DNA from: Oscarella lobularis
Taxonomy: Eukaryota; Porifera; Homoscleromorpha; Homosclerophorida; Oscarellidae
Assembly: GCF_947507565.1 (NCBI RefSeq)
Contig: NC_089178.1
Location: forward strand, 3,162,001-3,226,000
Length of the DNA: 64,000 bases
Direction of reading: 5' to 3'
Shown: piece after piece, positions 27,501 to 39,239 of the stretch
Layout of the letters: every line of letters starts with the position of its first letter
Position numbering within the stretch: position 1 is the first letter of the stretch
Notes under the pieces: model-generated
Told to the model about the DNA's origin: nothing
The model's database searches: none
Seen by the model: only the letters and a program-made list of their open reading frames with translations
Program-made: the position numbers and the translations under genes

Positions 27501-30500
27501 TTAGATATTACGTGGAAGTAATCGGTAAGCTATCAACTGAATTTTTGATTCGAAATATAAAATTTTATTTATAGAGCCTCCCGGTGTTCCGGTCGTTCCT
27601 TCGAGGTTTATTGCCGTTCTCGGTACCAAAGTCCACTATATAAACTTGACAATTACTGGCGATCGGCCGCTAACGTGCGATTGGCGAAAGAACGGCGTCG
27701 ACTTATCGAGGAGCTCTCGTCATCGAATAATAACCGATTGCTCGTTGGTCATTTATAACGTGGTTCAGTCTGATGCGGGAATCTATCAGCTCATCGTACG
27801 AAATCTAGCGGGCTGGTTCACACTGACGAGACAACTTCTAATACACAGTGAGTTCTGCGTGATCCATCAATTGACGCCTTACGTTTTTTCTTTTAGCTTG
27901 CGCTACTGCTCGAACCGTTCCCCAAATTACTCTCATAGCCGGTTCATTGGCTCAAATGTCGTGCTCCTCAACCGGCAACCCGCGTCCTAGAATCACTTGG
28001 TCGCGCGACGGAAATCCAATAACGACACAAGGACGCTACATGATTCAGTTCGGCGGCACCCTCTACATTTTCGTCACAGAAAAAGCCGATGCGGGAATTT
28101 ACACCTGCACGGCTACCAACGACGTCTGCCCACCAAAATCGTCAGACGTGAATCTAGTGGTAGCAGGTAAGTTTAAAATATTGAGAGTGTATTTGGACCT
28201 GAACGTTCTTTTCTACAACTAGTGCCTCCTTCTATTTCTGGATCTATTTCGTCGTCTCAAACGCTAAGCGAGAACGACACTCTCATCGTTCCATGCCAAG
28301 CGACTGGTTGTCCGTCGCCGATTGTGCAGTGGTATCGAGACGGGGTTCCGTTGTCAGGGTCTGCGGGAAGGACCCGAATCGACGAAAACAATTCCTTGAT
28401 AATTGAAAAACTGTCAGGATCGGATGCAGGATTGTATCTGTGCAACGCAACAAACAATGTTGGATTTGCTTACAGAACCGTCTTGCTAACAGTAAAAAGT
28501 AACTAAAAAAATTGAATTCAGTCGTTTGTAGATCTTCTAACTTTCTGTACTTTTTTCTAGTTATTCCTCTTGCTCCGGTAGTTGTACCGGGAGCCAACAC
28601 TTACGTTCTGGATTGCACTGTCGAAGGAATTAGCTATCCTACGGTGACCTGGACGAAAAACGGCAGATTATTGCCGCCTGATCCGCGCTACGTTACCATT
28701 CCGACACCACAAGGAAGTAGACTAACTATTAGCAACGCCGGTCCGTCAGACGCTGGCGTATACGAATGCAGCTATGCCGGTGGCGGTTCGAGGGTAATTC
28801 CGGTTGAAAGCGCTCCTCGTGTGTCGTTGGACGAGCCGACGATCGTGGGACAGCTACTTGAAATAGTGTGCAGAGCGACGGGAAGTCCGCTGCTCACTGT
28901 GACGTGGTCGAGAAACGGCCAACAAATCGTATCCAATGCGAACCACAACATAAGTACCGAGACGACGAACAGTTCGGTAGTCAGCACCTTGAGAGCGACA
29001 GAATCCGGCGTCGTGACGTACGCCTGTACAGCTTCAAATCAATACGGTTCGGACACGGCAGGAGTCACGGTGACAGGTACGCAAACAGATTCTCTAACAC
29101 ATTCTTTTTTAGAACGTATCGTTTTTAGGAGTTGTTCAACGACCTGACGCGGCGGTGCGTGTCGTAACTGCTCAAGCGGGATCGAGCGTTACGCTGAAGT
29201 GCCAATTTACATCCAACGGCGTGCCTAGTACCAACGTTCGATGGCGCTACAAAAGCGATTCGTGCGATCAATCGCGGGTTTCCTGGCAAGATTTACCGAG
29301 CGGTCGTTTTGTTGTCAATCGACGAGCAGGAACACTTCAGATAACTAATGTCGAGGACGACGACGAAGGATGCTATCAGTGCTTCGTACATTGGCCAAAC
29401 GGTCAAACGTCCTCGCGGAATTTTTACCTTGACGTCAGATCAATAGGTTAGCAGATACATCGTATTTCAAGAACCGCATTTTATGTTGAATTTTCTTCTA
29501 GGTGTACGCGACCGTTTGGTTCGTCCTCCTCCCGCTCCTAAATCGACGCTTTCGGTGGTGCTGGCGTCGGGAGGTCAATCGACAGTGCTTTCGTGTCCAT
29601 ATGCTGAAATTTACGGACCCTTTATCAAATGGTACAAAAATGGAAAGCCAGTGCAGTTGGATCTTCGGTATTGAGCAGTCCAAATAAGAATAAATTAGAG
29701 GAATCACTGTCGCTGTTTTAGGCACGGAGTACAAATTGACGGTTCTTTGAAAATACGTCGCTTGAATCTGCGTGATTCCGGCCGCTATGAATGCGTGGAC
29801 ATGGGCGACGTGTCGAAACGACACGCCGTCATTTTGGACGTCAGAGGAGCGTTTCCGGAGATAGCAATCAAACCAGACACGTCACGCTTGGACTGTAAAT
29901 CTGGTTTTTCTGCAGGAGAAGACGGTCGTTTGTGTATAGGTACGATCTCTAGATACCTAGGTGTTGGCTGAGTAACCATTATTTTCTCAGACGTGAACGA
30001 ATGTGAAAACGGCGAAGCTGGCTGCCAATACAAATGCCAGAACGCTCCAGGATCGTATAAGTGTATTTGCCCCGGAGGATACGCTTTGGCCGAAGACGGC
30101 AAATCGTGCTTAGGTTTGCTGCCGCCACGGCGTCTTAGTCGATCGCCTTTCTAATTTGCTTGTTTGATAGACATCAACGAGTGCGCGGAGTCAAACAATG
30201 GCTGTCAACGCCAGTGTTTTAACACGCACGGAAGCTACCAATGCATTCGTTCAGCCTGTTCTCCCGCGTATAATGAAACAGGAGACGGGTAAGAATCTAC
30301 GGTCACATTATTCAAACGAATGCTGTATTTTTTTCGTTTTCCAGGGTTTGCTTGCTGAAAAAGAAGTGCTCAAGTTCCGTCCAGCCATGCAACATTGCCG
30401 TCTTTCTAACCCGCGTTGCCGTCACAAAGGCCCATTCGGTTCGAAAGCCGCTCGTCAATCTGACAGCATTCAATTGCAACCGTCTCTCCACGACCGGCCC

Positions 30501-30711
30501 GTGCAATTTCATGATCACAAACGGCAACGCGGACTCGTTGTTCGACCTCTTCGTCGACAAGAAAGCCTGCAACGGCGCGCTCGTGGCGACGCGCTCATTG
30601 GAGCCCTCGCTGTACAAAATCAGCGTCACCGTCAATGACGTACGCCGCTCGGCGTGCGTGGCTCGCAACACACACATTATTCTCATTTCCGTATCCCAAT
30701 ATGAGTTTTAG
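12585..30711 (+). CDS. HMCN: Hemicentin-like extracellular matrix protein (vWA, ~48 Ig, EGF, fibulin C-term)
   Basis: 52 exons encode about 5,080 aa, close to human hemicentin-2. Exons 1-4 (12585-12846, 12998-13227, 13275-13821, 13879-14193) encode a signal peptide, a vWA domain with MIDAS motif DTTGSM and the hemicentin hallmark VDGGGDCEE, and the beta-rich region that follows it in this family. About 48 I-set Igs run from 14221 to 29939, nearly all one per phase-1 exon. Two-Ig exons are 17830-18384, 19798-20349, 23671-24216 and 28561-29076. The last Ig is split by a phase-2 intron (29502-29667, 29722-29939). EGF-CA modules DVNEC (29991-30113) and DINEC (30171-30288) precede the final exon 30345-30711, whose end ILISVSQYEF matches the fibulin-type terminal motif. 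I see no nidogen G2F or TSP1 module, both found in vertebrate hemicentins. The expected role is in basement-membrane or cell-matrix linkage. Confidence 0.93.
15876..19063 (+). repeat. Higher-order Ig block, copy 3 (inside the hemicentin-like gene)
   Basis: Exons 10-18 of this gene match copies 1 and 2 in order: first exon with IDQWILIGTTA, extra-cysteine exon 17178-17450, two-Ig exon 17830-18384, long Ig exon 18440-18736, then 18797-19063. This ties the two Ig giants to a common ancestor. Confidence 0.78.
26219..26240 (+). repeat. (AG)n microsatellite in a hemicentin intron
   Basis: About eleven AG units fill nearly half of the 58-bp intron 26213-26270, directly after the donor site. Confidence 0.9.
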
Positions 30712-30856
30712 TTTGACACAGCGCGTAGACACGAGAAAGTGAGCGGTATGGGATCTCTTTTTTTTGTTGTTTTCCAGACATACAACGTTATGATTCAATA
30801 CGCACGGCTATGTAACTAAATGTGTGAGACTACCCAGTTTTCCCCTCCAAAAAAAC

Positions 30857-31398
30857 TTATACTTTAGTCATGTCAAAGACTGTCGCGTCTTCACTGTCGG
30901 AAGCATTTCCGAGGGGTGCCATTTCTAATGCGTCCTTGCGTTTTTTAGACCTGCATTGTATGTGAACAGTCAAAGAAAGGAAGGCTTCAACGCTCAACGC
31001 TCACCCTTCTCCGTAAAGGCGTCTCGACTTGTGCGTTCTCACCACTCGGATTATGTAGTACATGCCGGCAAACGCGACGAAAGCGAGAACCTAGAGACGC
31101 TACTCGTCGACGAAGAACGGGTGCGATAGCTTCGTTTTTTACCACGGTGACACTCATCCACAGCATTTTATCGTTATTTCCTCTTTTCGGCATTTTATTC
31201 ATCGGCGGTATCGTTTCATTGCGCTTAGGTTGAACATTACTTTTAGAGTGAGTGAGTGAGTGAGAGTCAACCTTTACACCCTTGTTAGCTTCGGCTAACA
31301 AAGACGCTCATCTGCGAGAAGAGAATTTCGAGTCGCTACTTACCATACGAAGCAAGAAAAACTGCGGAGGAAAGCACGAAAACAGCGAAACGAAGCAT
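30857..31398 (-). CDS. FAM174-like small type I membrane protein
   Basis: Four exons (31344-31398, 31143-31294, 31005-31090, 30857-30950; phases 1, 0, 2) give 128 aa. The protein has a signal peptide (MLRFAVFVLSSAVFLAS), a polar luminal segment of about 50 residues with one N-glycosylation site (NET), a transmembrane helix (LAFVAFAGMYYII), and a basic-then-acidic tail. The tail pattern (RVVRTHKSRRLYG, then MAPLGN, SDSED and TVFD) matches the conserved C-terminus of FAM174 proteins. The family's molecular function is poorly known. The gene is divergent from KIF1 (162 bp between start codons) and convergent with the hemicentin gene (145 bp). The model passes the phase test at every junction. 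Identity to FAM174 is by motif recognition only. Confidence 0.72.
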
Positions 31399-31559
31399 GA
31401 CGGAACGAATGACGTATGACCTCCGGGAATTTTATCAACCCCGGTTCCTCGTGACAGGAGCAGAGTACGAGAGATTCTCCTTCCCTGCGGTATCGCCAGC
31501 GAAGAGTTGTCGTCGTCGCTACATTTGGAAGCGAGCGCATTTGCGCACTAAACGAAACC

Positions 31560-34500
31560 ATGTCGTCCGTAAAAGTGGCCGTGCGCGTTCGACCGATGAA
31601 TGGACGCGAGAAAACGAAGGGAGCCAAGTGCGTCATCGCCATGGACGGAAAGCGAACAAGTAGACATCGCGCAGTACCGCCATAGGCTCACCTAAACAAC
31701 CCCATCGATCTCTAGCAATCCAGAATCCGAAGAAGCAAGCGGAAGTCAAAAGTTTCAACTACGATTTTTCCTACTGGTCTCACACGGTGCGGAGAAGCGC
31801 TTCGAGAGGCGAAAAAAACAAGAAACAATATCGGTATACTATGTAGGAATCCGATCGACATTTCGCATCGCAGGAAACCGTCTATCGGGACCTCGGAAAA
31901 GAAATGCTTGCCCACGCTTTCGAAGGGTTCGAAATTTGCCAATTCGTTGATTTTTTCGTTACTCCACGTGTACAGGTATAACGTGTGCATTTTTGCCTAC
32001 GGGCAAACGGGCGCCGGCAAGTCGTACACGATGATGGGCGTTCCGGGCGAAAAGAGCCAACCCGGAATTATACCGAGGGTGCGAGGAGAAGAGGCGAAAA
32101 AATGAAAGCGAAACCTAAGCCGCGGATCTTTTTTTAGTTATGTGAAGAGATGTTTGGGCGAATTGTGTCGGATAAGGACGAAGAAATGACGTATTCGGTT
32201 GAGGTGAAGGCGCTCGCTTTTTTTTCCTTAATTATTTCTTCAATTTTTTTATTCAGGTCAGCTATATGGAGATCTATTGCGAACGGGTCCGAGATCTGCT
32301 GAACTTGAAAGTGAAAAATAATTTGAAAGTGCGAGAGCATCCTGTTCTCGGTCCGTACGTCGAAGATCTGTCCAAATTGGCGGTGACGTCGTTTGCGGAT
32401 ATTGATCATTTGATGGACGAAGGAAACAAGGCCAGGTAAGGGATAGCGGGGAATGAGATTACATCTGCACGTCGTGTGTCTAGAACGGTTGCCGCTACGA
32501 ATATGAACGAAACTAGTAGTCGATCTCACGCCGTCTTCACTATCGTTTTGACGCAGAAGAGGTTGGTTGCTATACTTATGTGTCTATGTGTGTGTGTGCT
32601 AGTTTGATATTTTCTTTTAGGCATGATGAACTGACTGGTTTAGATACTGAGAAGGTTAGAGTTGATGTGCGTTTTTCTTTTGAAAATGAGACTTTGGGAC
32701 TAGGTGAGTAAAATTAGTCTAGTCGACTTGGCAGGAAGTGAGAGAGTCAGTTCAACGGGAGCCTCAGGCGACAGACTAAAGGTTTAGTGCAACTTTATCT
32801 TCTTAGAGTTGACTATGTTGGATTTTCTTTTATCTAGGAAGGATCAAATATAAATAAGTCTTTGACTACTCTTGGCAAGGTCATCGCCTCGTTGGCAGAA
32901 ATGGTGAGGACAGCCAAAATCATTTTCTACATGCCCGACTTGATTTGATTTTGAAGTCTGGTGCAAAGAAACGCAAATCGGACTTCATTCCTTATAGAGA
33001 CTCGGTACTGACTTGGCTTTTGAAAGAGAATCTCGGTATGGACCCATGGGATCTTCATTACTAGTCCAAGTGAATGTTTTCACTAGGAGGAAATTCGAGA
33101 ACGGCTATGATAGCCGCTATAAGCCCAGCAGACATCAATTTTGAAGAATCTCTGAGCACTCTAAGGTAAAATTTCAATTACGATTGCCTCAAATCAAAAA
33201 GCGACGTCTCTGATATTCTTTTCTCCTCAGATACGCTGATCGAGCCAAGCAGATTGTCTGCAAGGCCGTCATCAACGAAGATCCCAATGCCAAGGTCATC
33301 CGAGAACTCAAGGACGAAGTCAATCGACTCAGAGAGCTGATTCGCTCAGAGGGGCTCGAAGAGAAAGCGGCCGGTGAGATAGACGAATTTGTGTGATTCT
33401 TTGTTCTCACGCGCCTTTTCGTAGCGTTTATGGTGGGCGGAAAAACGGGCCAACTATTGGGCTTGATCGGATCGGAAGGTCAGAAGAGTACCATTCCGAA
33501 CGATGTTCTCGAAAAGCTCAGGGTAAAAGTCTCGTGCGCGACGAAATTATACTTGATAAATGCGAACGAGATATTATAGCAATCGGAAAAGCTGATTGCT
33601 GAGCTCAACGAGACGTGGGAAGAGAAGCTGAAAAAGACAGAAAAAATTAAACACGAGAGGTGATTGTCCCACGCGTAAGATACGTTCATTTTTTCTATTG
33701 ACGTACAATAGAGAGGCCATGTTGCACGAAATGGGAATATCTCTGCACGAGAGTCAGCTTGGGGTCGCCGTAGGAGTCACGTCGCCGCGAAAGGTAAAGA
33801 AAGTAGCTCAGAGACCGAGAAAAGTTCATTCTTTTTTTTTTCAGACTCCGCATCTGGTCAATCTGAACGAAGATCCAGCCATGTCGGAATGCCTTCTTTA
33901 CTACATCAAAGAAGGAACGACACGGTAGTCGCGTACTTCGCTTTAATTAAATTAAAAATTTAATTGGTTGTCGTGGCAGCGTCGGAAGGCACGGCACCGA
34001 AGAGCGACAAGACATTCAGCTAAGCGGTCTCAACATCGCTGACGAACATTGCCTATTCGAGCATCAAGATGGTGCGATACACCTCCTTCTACAAATAATC
34101 GCTATATAATACCTTTCAGGCGTTGTGACTCTGATTCCGGCCAACGGAGAGACGTATGTCAACGGTAAACTGCTCGCCGAACCGCAAATTCTCAAGACGG
34201 GTAAGAATGCTCGTTTACAATAGAAATTTTCGAATTCTATTTGGAGTGTTAGGTTCGAGAATTATCATGGGGAATAATCACGTGTTTCGCTTTACCCATC
34301 CCGATCAGGCGCGCGAGCAAAAGGAGCGGAGGGAGCGCGAGCGCCTCGGTGGCGCCGACGCCGATTCGGGCGTCATTGCCAACTTCGACGGCCTTCTCGG
34401 GGAACTGGGCGACGTCGTTTGCGAAGACTGGGCTTTTGCTCAGATGGAATTGCTTCGCGAGCAGGGCTTTGACGTGCAGAAGCATCTCGAAACAAAGTAG

Positions 34501-37500
34501 GAGAAAGAGAATAAGGGGGGAGGAAAAGAGCCTGAGCTCATAGGTAATTAATTACTTAGGGTGTCTGCTATGGAGCAGAAAATGCGAAAGGAAGTGGTAG
34601 AGGCGCAGGAACGATTTGAGTTGCAGAAAAAGGCGAGAGAAATGAGCTGCGTGCGTTGATTAACGATTTTAGATCTCTTTTTTTTAGGAGTACGAGACTA
34701 AAATTGAAGAGTTGCAGAAGCAGGTTGTGGAGGTAGAGATCACACAGATTGTCTCTTATGCTGAATCTAAATCATGTCGTGTTCAGCCTAAGCCGGACGA
34801 AAATGAAGTCGACAATGGTAATGCTTCTAAATGACTGTTTTTAATGAGTCATATTTTTCTTGGAAGGCGGAATGGAGACGCTGACTGAAAGGCAACTGGC
34901 TCTGGTCAGAAAAGCTTTATTCAAGTGGAAAAAACATCAATTTACGTCTCTGAGAGTCAGTCCGATTGTTTGTTTTCACTAACCCTTTAATTAATTAATT
35001 AATTAACGTCAGAACGATTTGCTCTCAAGTGCCGTTCTTCTAAAAGAAGCCAACGCCATTAGCGTGGAACTGAGAAGACACGTGCGACCATGATGCCATC
35101 GATAAAAGAAAAGATCCCCCATTTCATTTTTTTTCGTCAGGTTGTCTTTCAGTTCGTCCTTCTCTCTGACACTCCCTATTCCCCGCTGGCGACGTCTCTG
35201 GCCGATGGCAGCGACATGGACGAAGCGGATTCCTTCACGATGACCTCCGTATCCAAGACGACCGAAAGCGGCTTTAGCATGCCCAAAACAATCGTCGCCG
35301 TCGAGGTGACGAACACGAAAGACGGAACGACACGTCATTGGTCAATGACAAAGTTGAGGTACACCCTACGCAATTTTTGAGTTTGATGAAAAAAAATCAG
35401 TTGGGCTATACGAACAGGCAGCGGATTTTCGACATGCGAGATTTATACGAGCGCGCTGGCGATCCAGAACAGCAGCTGGATCTTGCTAATCTGGAAAACG
35501 ACCCGTTCAGTGATAAGCTTCCTTGGTTTAGTCTTATAGGAAGGTGCGAAAGAGCCTTCGCTCCATTGAGATTTTTTGTGAGTATTCGCTTCTAGGTCGT
35601 TCGTCTTTTTGACGCATCTGCGCCACGGCATTTGTCTCGTGCATCGGGTTCCGGTCGTTAGCGAACGCGGCGAAGTGAAAAGCTACCTCCAAGTTCAAGT
35701 CGAACCGTTGTTTGGTACAGCGCAAAAAAAATTCATGAGGAGATATTTAATTTTCTTTCAGATTTTGATTCAACGGCTGGAAACTTCGAAGAAATGGAGT
35801 TGGAGGAGATTGAGGGTGAAAAGGACGATGAGTTTGGCAATGAAGGACCGGCCCAAACCCAAACCCAAAGACTGCCTGATCATCTCCAAGTGGGATTGCC
35901 GTTTTTCTTTCGCGTATCCGTTCTTCAAATCTCTGACCTTCCGTTCGACTACTCGGAAATCTTCTGCCAATTCAAGTTCGCTAGAGTGTCGATCCGAGAT
36001 GTAGTCGTGCTTACGGGCGAATCGAGTAGATTTCTGAGGGGTAATGAACGGGGCTTCAAGACAACGATCGAGAAAATCGAACAAAGAAACGTCTTGCGCT
36101 TTCTTCACGCGCAGAATGTGCGTTGTAGCTCAGACGAGGAAACGGAAACCGTATTTGATTTCTTTTGTCTTCTGTGTAGATCAAAGTTAACGTGACCGAG
36201 TCCTTTTTGGATTATATTGAATCGTGTCCAGTCGTCTTCGAAGTGCTAGGCCACTTTGAAGACTTCAAGTCGTCTCAAAAGGAAAACAGGTTCGCCAGAC
36301 TATTAAAATTGAAAGACCTGACGAATGAGCTAAAAGGAACGCGCCGAAGAAGAAAAGTAACGAAGATCGAAGAGGATCCTCGACGACTGTCATACAATCG
36401 CAACCAGGTAGAAATTTAATTCATCTAATAAAAAGACGTACTTGGGAACTTGGGCTTTTTGTTCAGTTCGCTCGTCGATTCTACCTTCTCGCGATTTGGG
36501 CAAGTAAGGACGAGAGTCTCTTTTACTCTTTGGAGTGCTAATTATTTCTTGCTAGTGCTGGCGAAGTCTACTGTCACAACGACTTGCTTGTTTGGTTTGA
36601 AATATGCGAACTAGACTCGTCTGGAAAGTGAGACTTTATTATTTAGCAATCCACACACTCTTTCACTGTCATCTTATTTAGGTACTTACCGGTATCCGTG
36701 CATCACGATCCTGGATTTCCCGGTGGGGTCTTTCTTCTTCAGCAGGTTCTATGCTATCTGACTACGCAATGATAGAGTGCGACGCTCTGTTTTTCTAGGG
36801 AATTCAACGTCGTCTAGCTGTAACTTTTATTACTGAACGAAGCCCGGATTTGAAGTGGAAAAAAGTTGAAGAAATCGTTATTGGTCAGTTACGCAAAAGG
36901 AGAATTTTTAGTTAATTAATTAATTAATTAATTAATTTTTGTTTTTTTCAGGTCGCGTTCGAAGTTCTCGTCAGTCCACGTCGGACGTCAATTCCGACTG
37001 CAAAGTGCAATCACTGAAGTTATTTTCACCCACAGTGTCAAAAGATCCTTCTGATGACAGGTTTCGTGCTTACGCGAATAGTATCACTACGGAAAAATCA
37101 TTCTTTCGTTGCAGAAGTCTTTTTCACGTTGAAGCCGCTTGGGATAGCTCTCTCCACAATTCAATTCAATTGAATAGGTACGAAAGAAAGTCGGCGTTTC
37201 TTCGATATTTACTATTTACTCACTTTAGAATTACTCCTTCGGGAGAGCGCGTCTTTGTAACGGTTTCCATCTACGTTGAAGTACGTTGTGACTTTGTGCG
37301 CAGCATTGGCTCGGCTATTTTGTATCTGTAGGCAGAGAGAATGAGTCAGGCGGCTTGCATCACGAAAGACCTGTGCATGACGATACACGGAAGAGACTCA
37401 AAGCCGTCTGCTCCTTGGTACGAAATATCGCCACACAGAAAAACAGAGAAGAGACGGAAAGATTGCTTTATTCTACACAGGTCTCTTAAGGAACTCTTTG

Positions 37501-39086
37501 GAGGTGGATACCTGAGGACAAAAGAATCGTAAGCAGAAAGAAATCATTTCGATCTTGCTTTCTAGTTAAAGGACTGTCTCTCTAGCAATCGGGTTGCTGC
37601 GCTCTATGACGTTATATTGAGAAAGAGTAACGTTAGTGGAAAGAGTAGCATCAAAAGTACGAAGAAAGAGCAAAACTTGAGCCTATTCACAACGGGTCTC
37701 CTTTTTTTTCAGGTGGTCAGACGTCCGGCGCTTCGGTCGTTGATACGTCTTCCACTTACGTTCGCGGCGAAGAGAATCTACGCGGCTGGAGACCTCGAGG
37801 CCTGTCCTTGTTAGACGATCATCAGGAATTGCTCAACAAACTAGACCGGCTCCGAGAAGTACAGTCGCCTATGTCAATTGGGCACTGTTCCAAGGACGGT
37901 TGCATTTTTTAGGTGGAAAAGACTCGACACATTTTGCAGCTGAGGGACCGATTGAAGTCGCAGCGAGACACCAAAGCTGTCGGCGTAGAAATCGTCGGAT
38001 TTCATCGCAGTCGAAGTCTCGACGATCTTGCCGGAAGTCCAGGGAAACTTCGCGTTTCGCGTTCGACTGACATGCTTCGCTCGGAATCGCCCGTGGAGAA
38101 AGACGAGTCGTCGACGTCGTTGGCGCCGGAAGATGTTCAATTGAAGTTGGGTGAAAATGGCGACGAGGTCGACGAACCTTCGAGTTACGAAGTCCATCTG
38201 CTCAACATGGCGAGGAAGAAGAAATGGAATCGTCGGCTTGTGCGAGGTTTCTTTATGTAGGTGTTGGGATTGATGAAGAAGAAGGAAGCGCTGAGACCTC
38301 GTAGCACGTCCGTTATTTCAGCGGTAAGCTAAAAAATCGCCGTACCTCTTTTTTTAGACCTTGTCTGTCACTGCAGTGCGGCAACGAATTTGTACAGGCA
38401 CGAAAGCGACCCGTTTGCTTGGCAGAAGTTCAGGAGATTTTTGTCAAGTATGAGAATTTCTACTAAAAGACGAACCTCCCTTGCATTGAATTTTGCAGCA
38501 AAAAGGACGCGAAGAAGGGATGGCTCCTTTTTCTTGAACAACACGATACGGGTTGGAAAAAGAGATGGGCGGTACGAGAACGACACTTGATTGTCCTAGA
38601 TTGTAGCTACTCAGTATTATTATATAGGTTGTTCGCAGGCCGTACATGTTGATTTACAACTCTGAAAGAGATCCAGTTTGTGTTGGGAGGGGGATTCTGC
38701 GTTTAGCTGAAACGTGCGTTTTTTTTAATTTTTTGTAGGTAGAGAGAGCCTTGATCAATCTGGGTGAAGCTAAAATTCAGTACAGTGAAGATCAGCAGAC
38801 AATGTTGGGGGTAATATCATAAAAGTCTCTCAGGTTATTTGCTGGTATAAATTTCGCGTTTTCTCAAAAGACTGTAAACACGTTTTCGGTGTGCACAAGA
38901 AATCGAGGAATTCTACTTCAGACACAAAAGGATCCTGTGTTTGAGTGGATCTATGCTATGGATCCACTTCTCGCTGGAACGATCAAGTAAGTAGTAGCGT
39001 GTATTTTAATTTTTGCACACGTCACTTTGCATTCGTCTTTCAGACTCCAAGAAGTCTCTCGGCAACGAAAAGGAAAGAAGAAATAA
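31560..39086 (+). CDS. KIF1: Kinesin-3 motor KIF1 (unc-104 type)
   Basis: About 49 exons give roughly 1,640 aa (human KIF1A about 1,690). The motor domain (31560-33373) begins [12 protein letters not shown] and holds the P-loop [17 protein letters not shown] (switch I) and [11 protein letters not shown] (switch II). A neck coiled coil follows, then an FHA domain (33845-34260, with [16 protein letters not shown] and YVNGK) and the KIF1-specific tail with CQFKF near 35985, [14 protein letters not shown] at 36570 and [14 protein letters not shown] at 37125. The C-terminal PH domain is 38499-38986 ([19 protein letters not shown], ending LLAGTIK). Plus-end transport of vesicles is the family role, with the PH domain binding phosphoinositides. 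Three acceptors were chosen by frame and family similarity (AG at 36565-36566, 38375-38376, 38737-38738). The stretch around 35990-36060 aligns poorly and could hide an unrecognised splice. Confidence 0.93.
34987..35006 (+). repeat. (TTAA)n tract before a KIF1 3' splice site
   Basis: Five TTAA units end six bases before the acceptor AG at 35011-35012. Confidence 0.9.
36912..36936 (+). repeat. (TTAA)n tract in a KIF1 intron
   Basis: About six TTAA units are followed by a T-rich tract and the acceptor AG at 36950-36951. Confidence 0.9.
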
Positions 39087-39239
39087 TTACGCAACTGACA
39101 GAATATCAAAGACTATTTAATTTTCTACTAATTCCAAACCACGTGTTCGTCCGCGTGCCCAGACTTGATATCAAGAGCGTCCCCATTCAATTTTCTTAGG
39201 GCACGCGTTTTGGACTCTTTCTCCCAAACGCACGACACA

